A stretch of DNA of 64,000 nt from Riptortus pedestris (taxonomy: Eukaryota > Arthropoda > Insecta > Hemiptera > Alydidae). Positions 13,834 to 29,659 of the stretch are shown here, piece by piece. The notes under the pieces are model-generated. The model did no database searches, was not told the DNA's origin, and was given only the letters and a program-made list of their open reading frames with translations. How positions within the stretch are numbered: the stretch's first letter is position 1; every line of letters starts with the position of its first letter. The DNA lies in NCBI GenBank assembly GCA_019009955.1, contig CM032228.1:8104501-8168500 (forward strand), written 5' to 3'. The position numbers and the translations under genes were made by a program.

Positions 13834-16279
13834 AGTGGAGCCGGCAGAATCTAATTAGGGCTCGCCGTGCCTATCTTCCTGGAACTTCTAGACCTTTCCG
13901 TGGCTAGCCCTTTCTACTGGCATTTATAAGAGACCCTGCCAGTACCCTAGTCTCTCAGTTTTATGGTCAGAAGTCCTGGTGGTCACATCAGTGCTCCAGT
14001 GCGACTCAGTGATCGTGAGTGAATTATTGGACTGTGTAATCTGAAGGACAGTGACACTATCAGTGTAATACTGTGAGTAGTAATAATTAACCAAGAGTAT
14101 TGTGCATTGTGAATTAAATCGTGCAGTGAAACTTGTGTGTGTTTAATTTTGCAATCCAAAAGAACTCTGATTAACAAAATTAAACACACAGTTAAAGCGT
14201 TGACATTTATCTCACATGGTAAACATGGTAGAGTGGCGAGTTCGATTCTTGCCTGGGCAAAGGAAATTATTTAGTGACGAAATTCATTAAATAACGTCCT
14301 AAAATCCCACCCTGGCTAGAAAAGGGTGGTAACCTGTAGATAACCCGTCCCAATTAGCCTAAGTTGCAAAAAATGGACGTTAATAAATAATAATAATGAT
14401 TAACAGCGTTTATTACTGGTTTTGTAATAAAACGTAACAATATACAGGGTGTCCCCAAACCCAACAGCCAAACTTTAGTGATCGATAGAGGATCGAAAAA
14501 CTAAAACAAGAAGTCCTCTGGCATATGCCTCGTTTTCGCTTCGTTTTCGAGAAAATCACAAAAAACTAAAAATAGTTGTGCAAAAACTAGTTAAGGCCAA
14601 TGGAAGAGCGGATTTTATTCCTTGAATGAATTTTAGCAATAAATGTTACTCCAATACAATTATTGTATTCTAATCTTATACTAACAGAAAGGTAATTGAA
14701 AAAAAAAATATTTTTTATTAAGAAAAAAATAATAAATACTTTTTTATTCAAATATTCATAGTATAAAAAATATTACCTATTTAAAGTAGATAACATTATG
14801 AACAATAACTGAAGATTAAAACATAAAAAAAATTTAGAAAATTAATAAAATAATTAAATATTTTTACTTGGAAAACATAAATGTTTCAGTTTTTATATAG
14901 GTCTACCTTAGTGAGAAAAAAAAACCCCTGAAAATTTTGAAGGTTTTACCTTCTCTAAAATTACATCGTTAATTTCTAAAGCGTCAACGTAAATGTTGTT
15001 CAAAGTGCTGGCCTCTCGCTGCAATACACGCATCACATCGCGTACTCACAGATCGCACTGCATCTAAACATTGTTCTGCGGTGAGCTGGTTGCAAACCAT
15101 TCTGATGCGCTCGATGAGGTCATCCCTTGTGCGGACGGGCTCTCGGTAGACATTTTCTTTCACGTATCCCCACACGAAGAAATCTAGTGGCGTGAGGTCC
15201 GGAGACCGGGGAGGCCAAGGCACCGGCCCACCTCCTCCTATCCAGCGACCTGGGTAGTTGATGTCTCGTTTGGCCCTTCCGTAATGTGCAGTACAACCAT
15301 CGAGTTGAAATCAGCTCTCAAGCCTTGTTTCCAAAGGGATATCTTCCAGAAGTGCCCGTAAGTCATTCTCCAGGAATAGATGATAACTTTCAGCGTGAAG
15401 TCGAGCAGGTAAAAATACGGGACCTATTATGCGATTATAACAAAGACCGACTCACACGTTTACAGAAAACTCATGCTGGTAGTGAAATTCTCTAACAGCG
15501 CGGGGATTTTCATGTGCCCAAAGGTGGTAGTTTCTTTGATTGAATATACCCGCACGTGTAAAAGTCGCTTCGTCCGTCCAGATTACTTTCAATCGTTTTG
15601 CAATTGTTCTTTGTACCAATTACAAAAATTTAATCGGCGGGGATAATCAGCGGGTATTAAATTTTGTACCTTTTGTACATGGTAAGCATGCCTGCGGTCA
15701 GCCCTTAATGTGTCTCTCGAAGCCTTCTGAAAGTGCTGGTAAAAACACCTCTGTGTGGGGTTTCTCGGTCAGGAAACCGTCTGAGATATTCCTGAACTGC
15801 CTGACGTGCATTGCCTTCACAGAATCCGTAGACGTAGACTATGTCCCCGTATTCAGCGCTGATAAATCTAGCCATATTTGTTGACTTCACTAAACAGTAC
15901 TAGCAACACCACTAATGTGAGAATGCGAGGCTGGATTCCCCCCAAAAAAGGATTAAAATGATAGTAAACATTTTAATCCTTTCTTTTTAAGTTTAAACAC
16001 TCAACCTAGACGTTTTATTGATAAGAAAAGCGTGAGAATATTTATGTTTTCTAAATTTACTCCTCGTAAATTAAAAAATTAAGCTTACTCAAAAAGCCAA
16101 TAGTTTTTTGTAATTTAAATACATTATTAAAAAAAAAATACACTTTTTGCACAACTATTTTTAGTTTGTTGTGATTTTCTCAAAAACGAAGCGAAAACGA
16201 GGCATATGCCAGATGACTTTTTTTCTTAGTTTTTCGATCCTCTATCGATCCCTGAAGTTTGGCCGTTTGGTTTGGGGAC

Positions 16280-16357
<78 letters not shown>

Positions 16358-18164
16358 AAACGGACCTGATTTTCGTCATTCCTTGGGTAGGATTGATGGA
16401 CATTTTCCAAAAATAGCGTCACGAGTACGACCTAATAGCTGATTCTATTTAAGGTAAATCTGCTAAAATGGTTTAAGCAGGGATTGTGTAGCACACACAG
16501 AATAAAGCCAAATAGAATGAGATACTATGTATATTATACCTGTTTGATCAACGTTTATCAAATATGGCGAACTGCTGTCTATTGGTACAACTAGCGTTCC
16601 ATTTGGTTGAAGATAATGCCAGGAAGTTGTATTTCTTACGCCAATAGATATAGGCACTAACCAATGGCTGGGAGTAGTTTGCTTCCAGCTTAACACCTGA
16701 AAATAACCAGAGTATTAATTCAGACTTAAATAGTCGTTTTGTACAATGGCAGACAATACTTACAAAGTAGAGATGGCATTATCTTCAAATGATTTGAGAA
16801 AATTAAAACTCTTTAACGCTCTGCCAGAATGTGTTAAATCTATTGCAAGTCCGTCACGCAGGGGTTGCGTAAACTAAGAAGATTTCCCTGGTGAATTTTA
16901 ACAATAGATAAACCTACATACTGCTAACACAACGCCGCACACTGGAGCGAGTGATAGGGTAAGCTGGACATTCATTAATATCTCCGTTTATACTGCTCCT
17001 AGAATATTGATTCTGGTGACATTTTAAAGCACATCCAATACTCTATTGAACTACCTCATCAGCAATTTTTTAATCAATTTTGCGATATAACGGTAAGATG
17101 AATTTTAAATGTGTACATACAGATTATGGATCGCTTACTAAGTAGAGAATTGTGATTTGTAGACACATAATATCAACATATAAAATATTTAGACAAGAAA
17201 AACATGTATTTAACTATTTCTTCGAACGTGAACGCGGCTTCAATTGCATAGAGAGAGGAGTTTTACACCGTACGTAGTTGGCAAAGATCTGCGGAAGGTA
17301 TAATACGTCATCCGCACCGAAAGTGTAAACACTAAAAGTAAAATATTTAATGAATAGGCAAGTTTAGGCAAGATCTGACGACGTTGAAAATAAGACAATA
17401 TACTCCTAAAAGCATGCCAAGTGGTATTTTTTCAAGCAAATACAAGCGATTTCCGAATTCAATTAAATAAAATTATTTTCAGCTCGATGAAAAAAAAGAA
17501 AAAAAAATTAGAGGAATTTTAAAAACCTTTTTTGCCAGTTTTTGATTTGTTATAATACCCTTAATGTCTACTGGAAGCAACAATAATTTATAAAATGAAA
17601 TAAGAGTTCACGACGAATTTAATAAGCCAAGGTTTTTTTTTTTAACATGACAATTATAACCAGGCATTATGTAAAAACCTTTGCAATAATATGGTTAAAA
17701 ATCAATCTGCTCAATTGAAAAGGGTTTATGTGGTACTAACAATACAATCAAAATCCCAAATTAAAACTTTTATTTTTTCCCCCAATGTCCAAGATTACTG
17801 AAGGATCACTCCAGTGTGCGTCAATAATAAGTGAATGAATACTGCCGGCGGGAAACGTCGGGAATGTAAACAAACAGGTCTGCCAACGGCTCACCGGAAA
17901 GAAAAACAATTACTGTAATATATCTTTAATATAACGTATTAATCTCATTAGAAACTATTTACTATATCTAGTACTGTAATTTTTAATGAATCAGAATAAT
18001 TTTTATGTCAATCAAACAAATTTAAGTAGTCCAAAAACTTAGCTTCGAATGATGTGGTTTATTTCATAACCGAGTATTGTTTATGTAACATGAGTAGAAG
18101 TGGGGGTTTGCTGAAGGCTCAAAACTGAAAAATGCAAATAACTCGGTTTAAATTCAAGATAGGG

Positions 18165-18220
<56 letters not shown>

Positions 18221-18924
18221 TAGCTCAGATACCCGGCTTCTCCCGGGAACTGTTGGCTTTACTTTACACAATATTTTGACATATACCCATTCCAGTTTTA
18301 GGGTTAGTACCCGTTGGCATTTGTTAATAATAAAATTAATTTTTTATGTAAGACTTCACTGTCCGCCAAATTGTAATATTTCCCGTCTCCTGTGCATTAT
18401 GCATAGATTTTAGTTGTTAAGGATAAAATATCAATATTAATATAGATTTGAATTAATTTTTCCAGCTGAGGTACCACATAGTTCAAATAGGAATGAATTG
18501 TTGAGCATATCAATATTTCTACGCAAATTACTTGCTCCACACATTGTTCCTGGAGAAATGTATAAAACAATTGTTAATCTAAATATCAAAGTAAACAGCT
18601 TTTGTTATGTGCATGTTTGTCGAAAAACAAATAGACAATGAAGTATCACTATTTTTAATTGCAGGCTTCCCTTATAACCCCCACTCCAGTTCGTCTCAGA
18701 GGATATTAATATAGCCTAAAGTCTAAGTTGGGTTAGTAGTAATATACATACCAAGTTTCATAAAATTCGGTTCAGCCGTTTATGCGTGAAAAGGTAACAA
18801 ACAAATAAACAAACAAACAAACACACACGAAAGATACAAAATGCAGTTATTGTGCCTATGACATGTGAAACGAAAACTTATCGTGAAAATTCGCGAAAAA
18901 AATCAATGTACAGACAGAGGTTAC

Positions 18925-18996
<72 letters not shown>

Positions 18997-21845
18997 AATT
19001 TAATTTTCAATAAGATTCATGCTATACTTTTTTTCGATTCGACTTATAGGAACGGAGATATTTAGATCAGATAAGCGACGAGATAACGGTGCTAGCAGTA
19101 TGTAGGTTTATCTATTATCAATCTTCACGAGGGAAATCTGCTTAGTTTCCGCAGACCCTGCGTGACGGACTTTATATATTTTGGACATTGGAAAAAAAAA
19201 TGATTGAAAATCGTCATGAGTAGGCTCAATAGCTGATTTCCCTGGAGGGAAATATACTAATATACTAATAAACTGTATACTCACTTTGATCTGGGATAGG
19301 ACGAGTGTAGAATCCTTTTCTGAAGCTAAGATGACAGGATATCCTGAAGTTTCCGTCCACGACCTCAGCTGCTGAAGTTCAGGTGGGAATGAAGAAAAGA
19401 ACAAATCAGGACTTGTGACGCCTCCCAAACTTCAACATGAAATATAACAAATAGATTTAACGATACATATTCGAAATCCTTTTTTCGGAGTTTGACAGTG
19501 TGTTTAAAAAAGGTGTTAATGTCATAATGTCCGTCACGCAGGAGCTGCGTAAACTAAGCAGATTTCCCGCGTGAAATTTAACAATAAATAAATATACATA
19601 CTGCTAACACACCACCGTAAATATTAAGTAAATAAATACAAACGATAATAAGAAAACTCCCAAAGGGGAGCCTCTAAAATGTAAACAAACAGTTCTGCTA
19701 ACTTCCGACAGGAAAGAAAAACAATTTCTAAAATACATCTGATTATAACGTATAATAACTTTAATGTATGGGTTTTAATAACGTACAATAACTAAACTCA
19801 AATGAAATAAGTCCATTATAATTTATACAAAAAGAACAACAAAAATTTACACTGCTAAAGAATAAAGAATGAACAACATAAAATAATAAGTCTTTGGATA
19901 ATGAATAAATAACGAATTGAAGCAGAGTTCGCAAAAAAGGACGGAGCACTAATAGATACAACTGCGAGAGTAAAAGGTTGATTTTACACACTAACTGACA
20001 GGTTATTATGAGATTGCTCGCAGTGTAGCCACCTTAAAATTAGATTAATTGTTTTAGGTTAAATAGTTCCTGGCAACACTGTCACTGAGACCAGGTGGCA
20101 GCTAGTAGGGTGAGGTTAAGGGTTGTTATAGAGCAGGCCAAGCTGCTACATAACTATAACTTATACTGTAATTTATAATAAATCAGAATAATTTTTGACT
20201 CAATCAATCAAATTTAGTAATCCAAAAACTTAAACGGGAGGGGGGGGGGTCACCAGAACTTATTTGCATGTATCTAGTATAATAAAGGTCTCTTGAAAAC
20301 AGTGTTTGGTATTTAAGCTTCGAATAATGTGGTTTACTATATAACAGAATATTGCTTATGTAATATGAATAGAAGTAGGGGTTTGCTGAAGGCTGAAAAC
20401 GGAAAAATTTACATATCTCAGTTAATATTCAAGATAGAGCATAAATGTATATAACAATATTTATAGTACATTTTAATTCCAATAAGATTGATTCTATTCA
20501 ATTTTTCAATCTGACTTATAATAACGATTATAATATTCTTTCACGTTTTAATTAAATAAAGTATTAAATACACATGGCGAAAACCGGCGGTTCTAATGAA
20601 TTAATGTTTGGGATAAGAGAAGGGGGGGGGGGCAGTATCCTTTACTTGGTGCAATCTGTTGCTGGCGTTTAAAAATAACATAGATTTGAATTATTAAGGA
20701 TAAAATTTCAACATGGATTTCAATTAATATATCCAGGTGAGGTACCTGGTAGTTCATATTAGAATGAATTGTTGAGCATATCAATATTTCTACTCGCACT
20801 ACTTACTTCTTACCTTATTTTACCAAAAAAAAAAAATAAATGTTACTCTAAATAAAAAAGTAAACAGTTTTTGTTTATGTTCACGATTGCCGAAAAACAA
20901 ATAGAAAATGAAATATCGCAAATTTTTATTTCAGGCCTCCCACTCCCGTTCGGACCATAAATTTTAATATAGCTAGTTAATGCTAACTCACATACCGAGT
21001 TTTGTTAAATTCGGTTCAACCGTTAGTGCCCAATAAAATAGTTGGCTCCCGCTTTAGTATTTGGTGTATATCTCCTTTATACTTTGTTATAGATAACAAA
21101 ATAAACAACTTGTGTAATGTTCATATTTGCATAAAAACCAATAGGAAACGAAATATCACTATATTTAATTTCAGGCCTCCTTATAACTCCCACTCCTGCC
21201 CGTCCCTAGAAATGTTAGTATGACTTATTATAAGGAAAGCATTAGTGCTAATTCACATACCGAGTTTGGTTTAGTTCGGTTGAATTTTTTGTGCCAAATA
21301 AAATTGTTGACTTCCGCAATAGTTTTTAGCGTATAACTCATTTATACTTTGTTATACGACAAAAGTGAATATAACAAATTTTACTTTAAATAACAAAATA
21401 AACAACTTTTGTCATGTGCATATTTGCCGAAACCCCAATAGGAAACGAAATATCACTTTATTTAATTTCAGGCCTCCTTATAACCTCCACTCCTGCCCGT
21501 CCCTAGAAATGTTAGTATGGCTTATTATAAGGAAAGCATTAGTGCTAATTCACATACCGAGTTTGGTTTAGTTCGGTTGAATTTTTTATGCCAAATAAAA
21601 TTGTTGACTTCCGCAGTAGGTTGTAGCGTATAACTCATTTAGGTATACGACAAAAGTGTATATAACAAAAGTTACTCTAAATAACAAAATAAACAACTTT
21701 TGTTATATAAATTTATCAAATTTTGAATATTCTTAATATCTCCGACATTATGCGTCGGAACGAAAAGTTGTATAAAACTGCAAATAAAAACTGCTGTTGT
21801 GCTTATTCCAAATAAAATGTACTATATTTATCGTCTGATTTCAGC

Positions 21846-21901
<56 letters not shown>

Positions 21902-22495
21902 ATATGTATATTTATTTGTCTGTTAACGCTCTACAGGTCGCAGTTTTTACCTTTACCTACCTCGATATTTATACGTATAATGTAAAAAGGAAGATTAAGT
22001 TCATGAACGGCTACATTTGGACGAGCGGGAGGGGGGGGGCCTAGACGGGGAGAATTTCGGACTTTTTTTTTATTATTCTGATTTCCTTTGAGAAAAAACT
22101 GTTGAAGCAAGGTCTGACTTAAGTTACATAGAATGCTGGATTGATTTTGAGAAAGGTTTATTTTGACTACATAATGGTATTGTTTGACCAAAGATATTAT
22201 TGATGTGACTTACCTATTAACTGTTGAGATATAATTATTTATTGCCTTGGAGAAGTTTGTAGGTGCCACTAGACTGCTGATCATGTGGATGATAGAAGCA
22301 CCTAGGTCAAATTGGAAATGTGTAAAGTTACATTCAGTAGAACATCTCTTTTTAAATGTTCATCAGAGTTCCCACGAGGGAAATCAGCAATAGAAGTCCT
22401 ACTCATTACGCAAATTTCGAAAAACCTCTTCAACTGTCGATCGAGCTACCCAGGTGATGACGAAAATAAGGTCCGTTCAAAATTATATATATATA

Positions 22496-22570
<75 letters not shown>

Positions 22571-23840
22571 TAGCTGAGATACCCGGCTTCGCTCGGGAAT
22601 TCATTTGGGGCTGAATGTTGGTGGTATATTTTTGGCGAGGCTTTATTTTGCACAATATTATGACATTTACCCGTCCCAGTGTTTAGGGTTAACACCCGTC
22701 GTTTATGTGGATTTTTTAATAATAAAATTATTTTTTTATGCAAGACTTCTGCATATTGTCATATTTCCCGTTTCCTGTGCATTATGCATAGATTCGAATT
22801 ATTAATGAGAAAATATTGACATACATTTGAATAAATTTTTTCATTTGAGGTACCTGGTAGTTCATATTGAAAAGACGTGTTGAGCAAATTTCTCTAAATA
22901 ACAAATTAAACAACTTTTGTTATTTGCATATTTGCCGAAACCCCAATATAAAATCACTATTTTAATTTCAGGCCTCCCTTACAACTCCCACTCCTGCCCG
23001 TCCGTAGAAATAGTATGGCTTATTATAAGGAAGGCGTTAGTGCTAATTCAAATACCGAGTTTGGTTTAGTTCGGTTGAGTCTTTTGTGCCAAATAAAATT
23101 GTGGACTCCCTCTATAGTTTTTAGAGTATTACTCATTTATACTTCCGTATACGGCCAAAGTGAATATAACAAAAGTTACTCTAAATTACACAATAAACAA
23201 CTTTTGTTATGTTCATATATGCCGAAAAACCAATAAGAAACGAAATATCGCTATTTTTAATTTCTGGCTTCCCTTATAACCCCCACTCCTGCCCGTCCCT
23301 AGAAATGTTGGCATGGCTTGTTATAATGAAAGCGTTAGTGCTAATACACATTCCGAGTTTTATTTATTTCGGTTGGGTCTTTTGTCCCAAATAAAATTGT
23401 TCACTTCGGCTATAGGTTTTAGCGTATATCTCGTTTATAACTCGGTATACGACGAAAGTGTATATAACAAAAGTTACTCTAAATAACAAAATAAACAACT
23501 TTTGTTATGTGCATATTTGCCGAAAAACCAATAGGAGTCGAAATATCGTTATTTTTAATTTCTGGCTTCCCTTATAACCCCCACTCCTGTTCGTTTCAGA
23601 GGATATTAATATAGCCTAAAGTCTAAGTTGGGTTAGTAGTAATATACATACCAAGTTTCATAAAATTCGGTTCAGCCGTTTATGCGTGAAAAGGTAACAA
23701 ACAAACAAACAAACAAATAAACAAACAAACAAACAAACAGACACGAAAGAAACAAAATGCAGTTATGGTGTCTATGACATGTGAAACGAAAAGTTATCGT
23801 GAAATTTCGTGAAAAAAATCAATGTACAGACAGAGGTTAC

Positions 23841-23922
<82 letters not shown>

Positions 23923-26069
23923 TTAACCTCTGTCTGTACATTGATTTTTTTCGCGAAATTTCACGATAACTTTTCGTTTCACATGTCATAGACACCATAA
24001 CTGCATTTTGTTTCTTTGGTGTTTGTTTGTTTGTTTGTTTATTTGTTTGTTTGTTTGTTACCTTTTCACGCATAAACGGCTGAACCGAATTTTATAAAAC
24101 TTGGTATTTATATTACTACTAACCCAACTTAGACTTTAGGCTATATTAATATCCTGTGAGACGAACAGGAGTGGGGGTTATAAGGGAGACCTGAAATTAA
24201 AAGTAGTGATATTTCGTTTCCTATTGGGGTTTCGGCAATTATGCACATAACAAAAGTTGTTTATTTTGTTATTTAGAGTAACTTTTGTTATATACCCTTT
24301 TTTCGTATACCAAATTATAAACGAGATATACGCTAAAACCTATAGCGGAAGTGAACAATTTTATTTGGGACAAAAGAATAATATCCTTATAATAAGCCAT
24401 ATTAACATTTCTAGGGACGGGCAGAAGTGGGGGTTATAAGGGAGGCCTGAAATTAAAAATAGTGATATTTCGTTTCCTATTGGTTTTTCGGCAAATATGA
24501 ACATAACAAAAGTGGTTAATTTTGTTATTTAGAGTGACTTTTGTCAAATACACTTTTTTCGTATACTGAATTATAAACGAGATATACGCTAAAACCTATA
24601 GCGGAAGTGAACAATTTTATTTGGGACAAAATACCCAACCGAAATAAATAAAACTCAGTATGAGTATTAGCACTAACGCATTCCTTATAATAAGCCATAC
24701 TAACGTTTCTGGGGACGGGCAGGAGTGGGGGTTATAAGGGAGACCTGAAATTAAAAGTAGTGATATTTCGTTTCCTATTGGGGTTTCGGCAAATATGCAC
24801 ATATCAAAAGTTGTTTATTTTGTTATTTAGAGAAATTTGCTCAACAATTCATTTCAATATGAACTACCAGGTACCTCACCTGGAATAATTAATTCTAATT
24901 ATAATATATTTTTATAATATTCTGTCCTTAATAATTTAAATCTATGCATAATGCACAGGAAACGGGAAATATGACAATATGGAGGACAGTGAAGTCTTAC
25001 ATAAAACATAATAATAATAATAATAATAATTAATTTTGTTATTAACAAATCCACAGCAACGACGGGTATAAACCCTAAACACTGGGAAGGGTAAATGTCA
25101 AAATATTGTGCAAAGTAAAGCCTTGCCAAAAAAATACAATCGCCATCCAGCCTCAAATGAATTCCCGGGCGAAGCCGGGTATCTGAGCTAGTATATATAT
25201 ATATACACACACACACACCCGACTGAAAATTTTCAAGAGGATGTTGAATTGGTGGAAGGTTCTACAAGAGAAGTCGGCAGATGATCTATCAAGACTGTGT
25301 TACATGCGCCTAAAGGAATTATCTGCCAATTATTCAATGCCATTTAATTGGGCGAATGAACTGGAAGGGTATCTTGGGTGCATTGAAGGGGGCTTGGAGG
25401 AATTGGAAATGGCGGAAAATATTAATGGAAAAATAAAGACATGTTTAGAGGCTCTCGAGAACCATTTAATCTCGTTAGATATAGAACGAGTTTTAAACAG
25501 CACATATAGCCAGTACTTTAGAAGAATTAGATCTCTTGGCAGAGGTACCTGTACCAAAATGTGCCATTTTTTAAGACCAAAGTTATATCTCAAATCCGCT
25601 TATTAGGTACAAAAAATCAAAGATTAATAGTTGGTAGGACAATTTACATATTCAACCCAGAAAAGCCATGCCCCCTTTGCGAAGATAGCCAAGACACCGT
25701 TTCGCACTTCATCCTTACATGCCCCGTTTTAGCAGATAGAAGAAACCACCTCCTGAAAAGTTTCAACATTCCACAGCAATCCATGGATAATTTGTTTGAC
25801 CTTATGGACAAGAATAAAATGAACTGCATATATGTTTTCATTCTTAAAGGTCTTTACGTCAGAGGGAAAAAAATACAAACACTATAATAATTAAAATAAA
25901 ATTAATGTCTTATGTTTTTTTTCTATAGTAATTAGTGTATATAGTTTTTGTTTTTTGTTATTTTTTAAAAAAAAGAATTCTCTGTTTATGTTTATATGAA
26001 AAAAAGAAGAGGGTTGAACCCTTGCTATAAAATTGTTAAATTTTTATAAGCAATAAAAATATTCATTCA

Positions 26070-26144
<75 letters not shown>

Positions 26145-28609
26145 GTTAACGCTCTAGTGGTCAATTTTTGTTTGATCGTTACCAAACTATATATTTAATC
26201 GTTTTATGCAAGAAGAAATATCAAGTTCGTTAATTGCTGAAATCGGAGCAGAGAGATGGGGGATATTCAAAAATTCGAAATATCTTCGTTAGTAAAGGTC
26301 GGAAGAAGAATTGTATCGAACCAATCTTATTGCTAATTAAACGATCTGTAAATATTTTCTGAATCATGAATATTAACCAAGATATTTGGATTTTATAGTT
26401 TTCCTCTTTCAGTAATCCCCCCAATCCTACTAATGTTAAGTATATTAATAATAAGCTGTTAAATCATGAACCACTGCATTTCAAGGTTAAATACCAAATA
26501 TTGTTTTCATTGAACTTATACTTTGTGAGTTATGAGAAAATACGTTCTGTTGACCGCCCCCCCCCTTCTTTTGTTCTTGGATTACTAAAATTTGATTGAT
26601 TGAGATAAAACTGATTTTTATTCATTACAAATTACATCACTAGCTTTAGTGAATTGTTTTCAATAAAATTAATATGTTATATTCAGACATATTTCATTAA
26701 AGTTTTTTCTTTCCTGTCTAAAATTCAGGTTGGCTAGCCTGTTTGTTTACAATTCTGGGTTTTCTGCAAATATGCACATGACAAAAGTTGTTTATTTTGT
26801 TATTTAAAGTAACTTTTGTTATATTCAATTTTGTCGTATAACAAAAAATGAACGAGATATACACTAAAATGTCCGTCACGCAGGGGCTGCGTAAACTAAG
26901 CAGATTTCCCATGTGAAGTTTTACAATAGAGAAATCTGCATACTGGTAACTCAATACCACCGTGATTAAATACAAACGGTAATGAGAAATCTTTCAGTTA
27001 TTTAAAATAAATTCCCAACTGAAACGGCTTCTGAATTGTAAGAATAATTTATATTTTAATAACTCAAATTTTAGTAGTCCAAGAACTAAAGAAGGGGAAG
27101 GGGGGGGGGGTCGGATGAACAGAACGTATTTGCATAAATCTCACAAAGTAACGAAGGTAAGGTAAGGTTAGAAACGACAGGTAAGGTTAGAAGAAGCTTC
27201 CACCTGAGCCGAGTACTGACGGAAATGGCCGACCTAATCCGAACTGTACCCGACCACAGACTTCATAAAAATGCAAATATCTCGGTTAATATTCAAGATA
27301 GCGAATAAATGAATATAACAATATTTATAGTAAATTTATTTTGCAATAAGATTGATTCTGTACAATTTTTCGATCCGACGTATAGTAACGGAGATATTTC
27401 GAATTTTCAAAAATCCCCCCTCTAAACCCCCCCTCCCACTGGTCCGATTTCAGCCATTAACGAACTTGATCTTTTTCTTTTTTTTATATAAAACGACTAA
27501 ATATCGAGTTTGGTACCGCGTGGGAAATCTGTTTAGTATATGCAGCCCCTGCGTGACGGGCTTTTTTATCCTATAGTGAACCTCATTTACTGGTAACACA
27601 GTATGCAGATTTATTTATTACTAGCTCAGTTACCCGGCTTCGCCCGGGAATTCATTTGAGGCTGGATGGTATTTTTTTGGCAAGGCTTTACTTTGCACAA
27701 TATTTTGACATTTACCCTTCCCAGTGTTTAGGTTTAATACCCGTCGTTTCTGTGGATTTGTTAATAATAAAATTAATTTTTTATGTAAGACTTCACTGTC
27801 CTCTATATTGTCATATTTCCCGTTTCCTGTGCATTATGCATAGATTTAAATTATTAACGACAAAATATTATAGGGATGGGCAGGAGTGGGGGTTGTAGGG
27901 GAGGCCTGAAATTAAAAATAGAGTTATTTCGTTTTCTATTGGGTTTTCTTCAAATATGCACATGACAAAAGTTGTTTATTCTGTCATTTAGAGTAACTTT
28001 TGTTATATTCACTTTTGCCTTATAACAAATTATAAACGAGATGTACACCAAAAACTAAAGCGGGAGCCAATTATTTTAGTGGGCACTAACGGTTGAACCG
28101 AACTGAAGAAAACTCGGTATGTGAATTTGCATTAATTCTTCCATGATTATAAGCTATATTAATATTTATAGGTCCAAACGGGAGTGGGGGTTATAAGGGA
28201 GGCCTGAAATAAAAATTTCGGATATTTCATTTTCTATTTATTTTTCGGTTATGATGTATCTAAAACAGCTATCACCATTACGCTTTGGACCGAATCAAGG
28301 GAAAGGTACTTTAATTCCAAGGTTTGGAAGACAGAATACTTTCTACGACTATGAATTATACTGTTCATTACGTTATAAAAAAACCTACATGCACAAGAGA
28401 CGGGAAATATAATAATATTAGAAGAGTGAAGTCTTAAATAACAAATAGTTTTATTATTAATAAATCCACAGCATTGACGGGTGTAAACCCTAAAAACTGT
28501 GACGGGGAAATGTCATAATATTGTGGAAAGTAAAACCTTGCCAAAAAAAAAAATACCATCTTTATACAGCCTAAAATGAATTCCCGGACGAAACCGGGTA
28601 CCATAGCTA

Positions 28610-28671
<62 letters not shown>

Positions 28672-29600
28672 TTTTGAACGGTCCTCATTTTCGTCATGTC
28701 CTAGGTAGAATCGATGGACATTTGAAGAATAACTTCAAAAATCGCGTGATGAGTAAGAGCTCAACAGCTGATTTCCCTTAAGTGAAATCTGCTAACAGGA
28801 CATACCTTTATCATAAGTGATAACATCAAACATATCATCGATGTCTGATAGTGTAGTTAGGTTTTCGTTGGTGAGTGGGTGCGAATTCCAACCATCATGT
28901 TCGAGTGCCAGTTGCCGTGATTCAACTGCGAACTGTTCGTCAAGACGGAATTCAGGATAAACCTGGAATCAAAAAAAAAAAATACATTAATAGATATATT
29001 AATATAACAAGACAGGCAACATTATCATATTTTTAGGAGTTATACTTGAGGGAAATCAGCAATTAAGGATGTACTCATAGAAAGATTTCCTCAAAAGTCC
29101 TTCGATACTACCTACTAGGTGACGAATAAGTCCGTCACGCATGGGCTGCGTAAACTAAGCAGATTTCCCACGTGTCGTTTTACAATAGAGAAATCTGCCT
29201 ACTAATAACGGCAGTAGTGGTAATGAATTTCTAAACCTATTCAAGAGGGACGAACAGTTACGGAAATGGCCGCCCTAGCTCTCGGCGGAACGTCCCGAAC
29301 ATAGCTGACTCCTGCCGACCACACACACAATACAAATGCAAATATCTTGGTTAATATTCAAGATACAGAATAAATGTATAGAATAATATTTATAGTAAAT
29401 TTAATTTGCAACAAGATTAATTCTTTTAAATTTTTCGATCCGACGCATAATAACGGAGATATTTCGATTATTTGAAAATCCCCCTCTAAACCCGAGGGTC
29501 CGATTTCAGCCAGTAACGAACAGTTCTTTTTACATGAAACGATTAAATTTCGAGTTTGGTAACGATCAACCAAAAATTGTGAGCGATAGAGCGTTAACAG

Positions 29601-29659
<59 letters not shown>

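Noticed and set aside
15286..15884. Plus-strand open frames at 15286-15495 and 15540-15884
   Set aside because: Antisense shadows of the minus-strand transposase pseudogene.
25330..25593. Minus-strand 87-codon open frame
   Set aside because: Antisense to the LINE 3' fragment with its zinc-knuckle tail.
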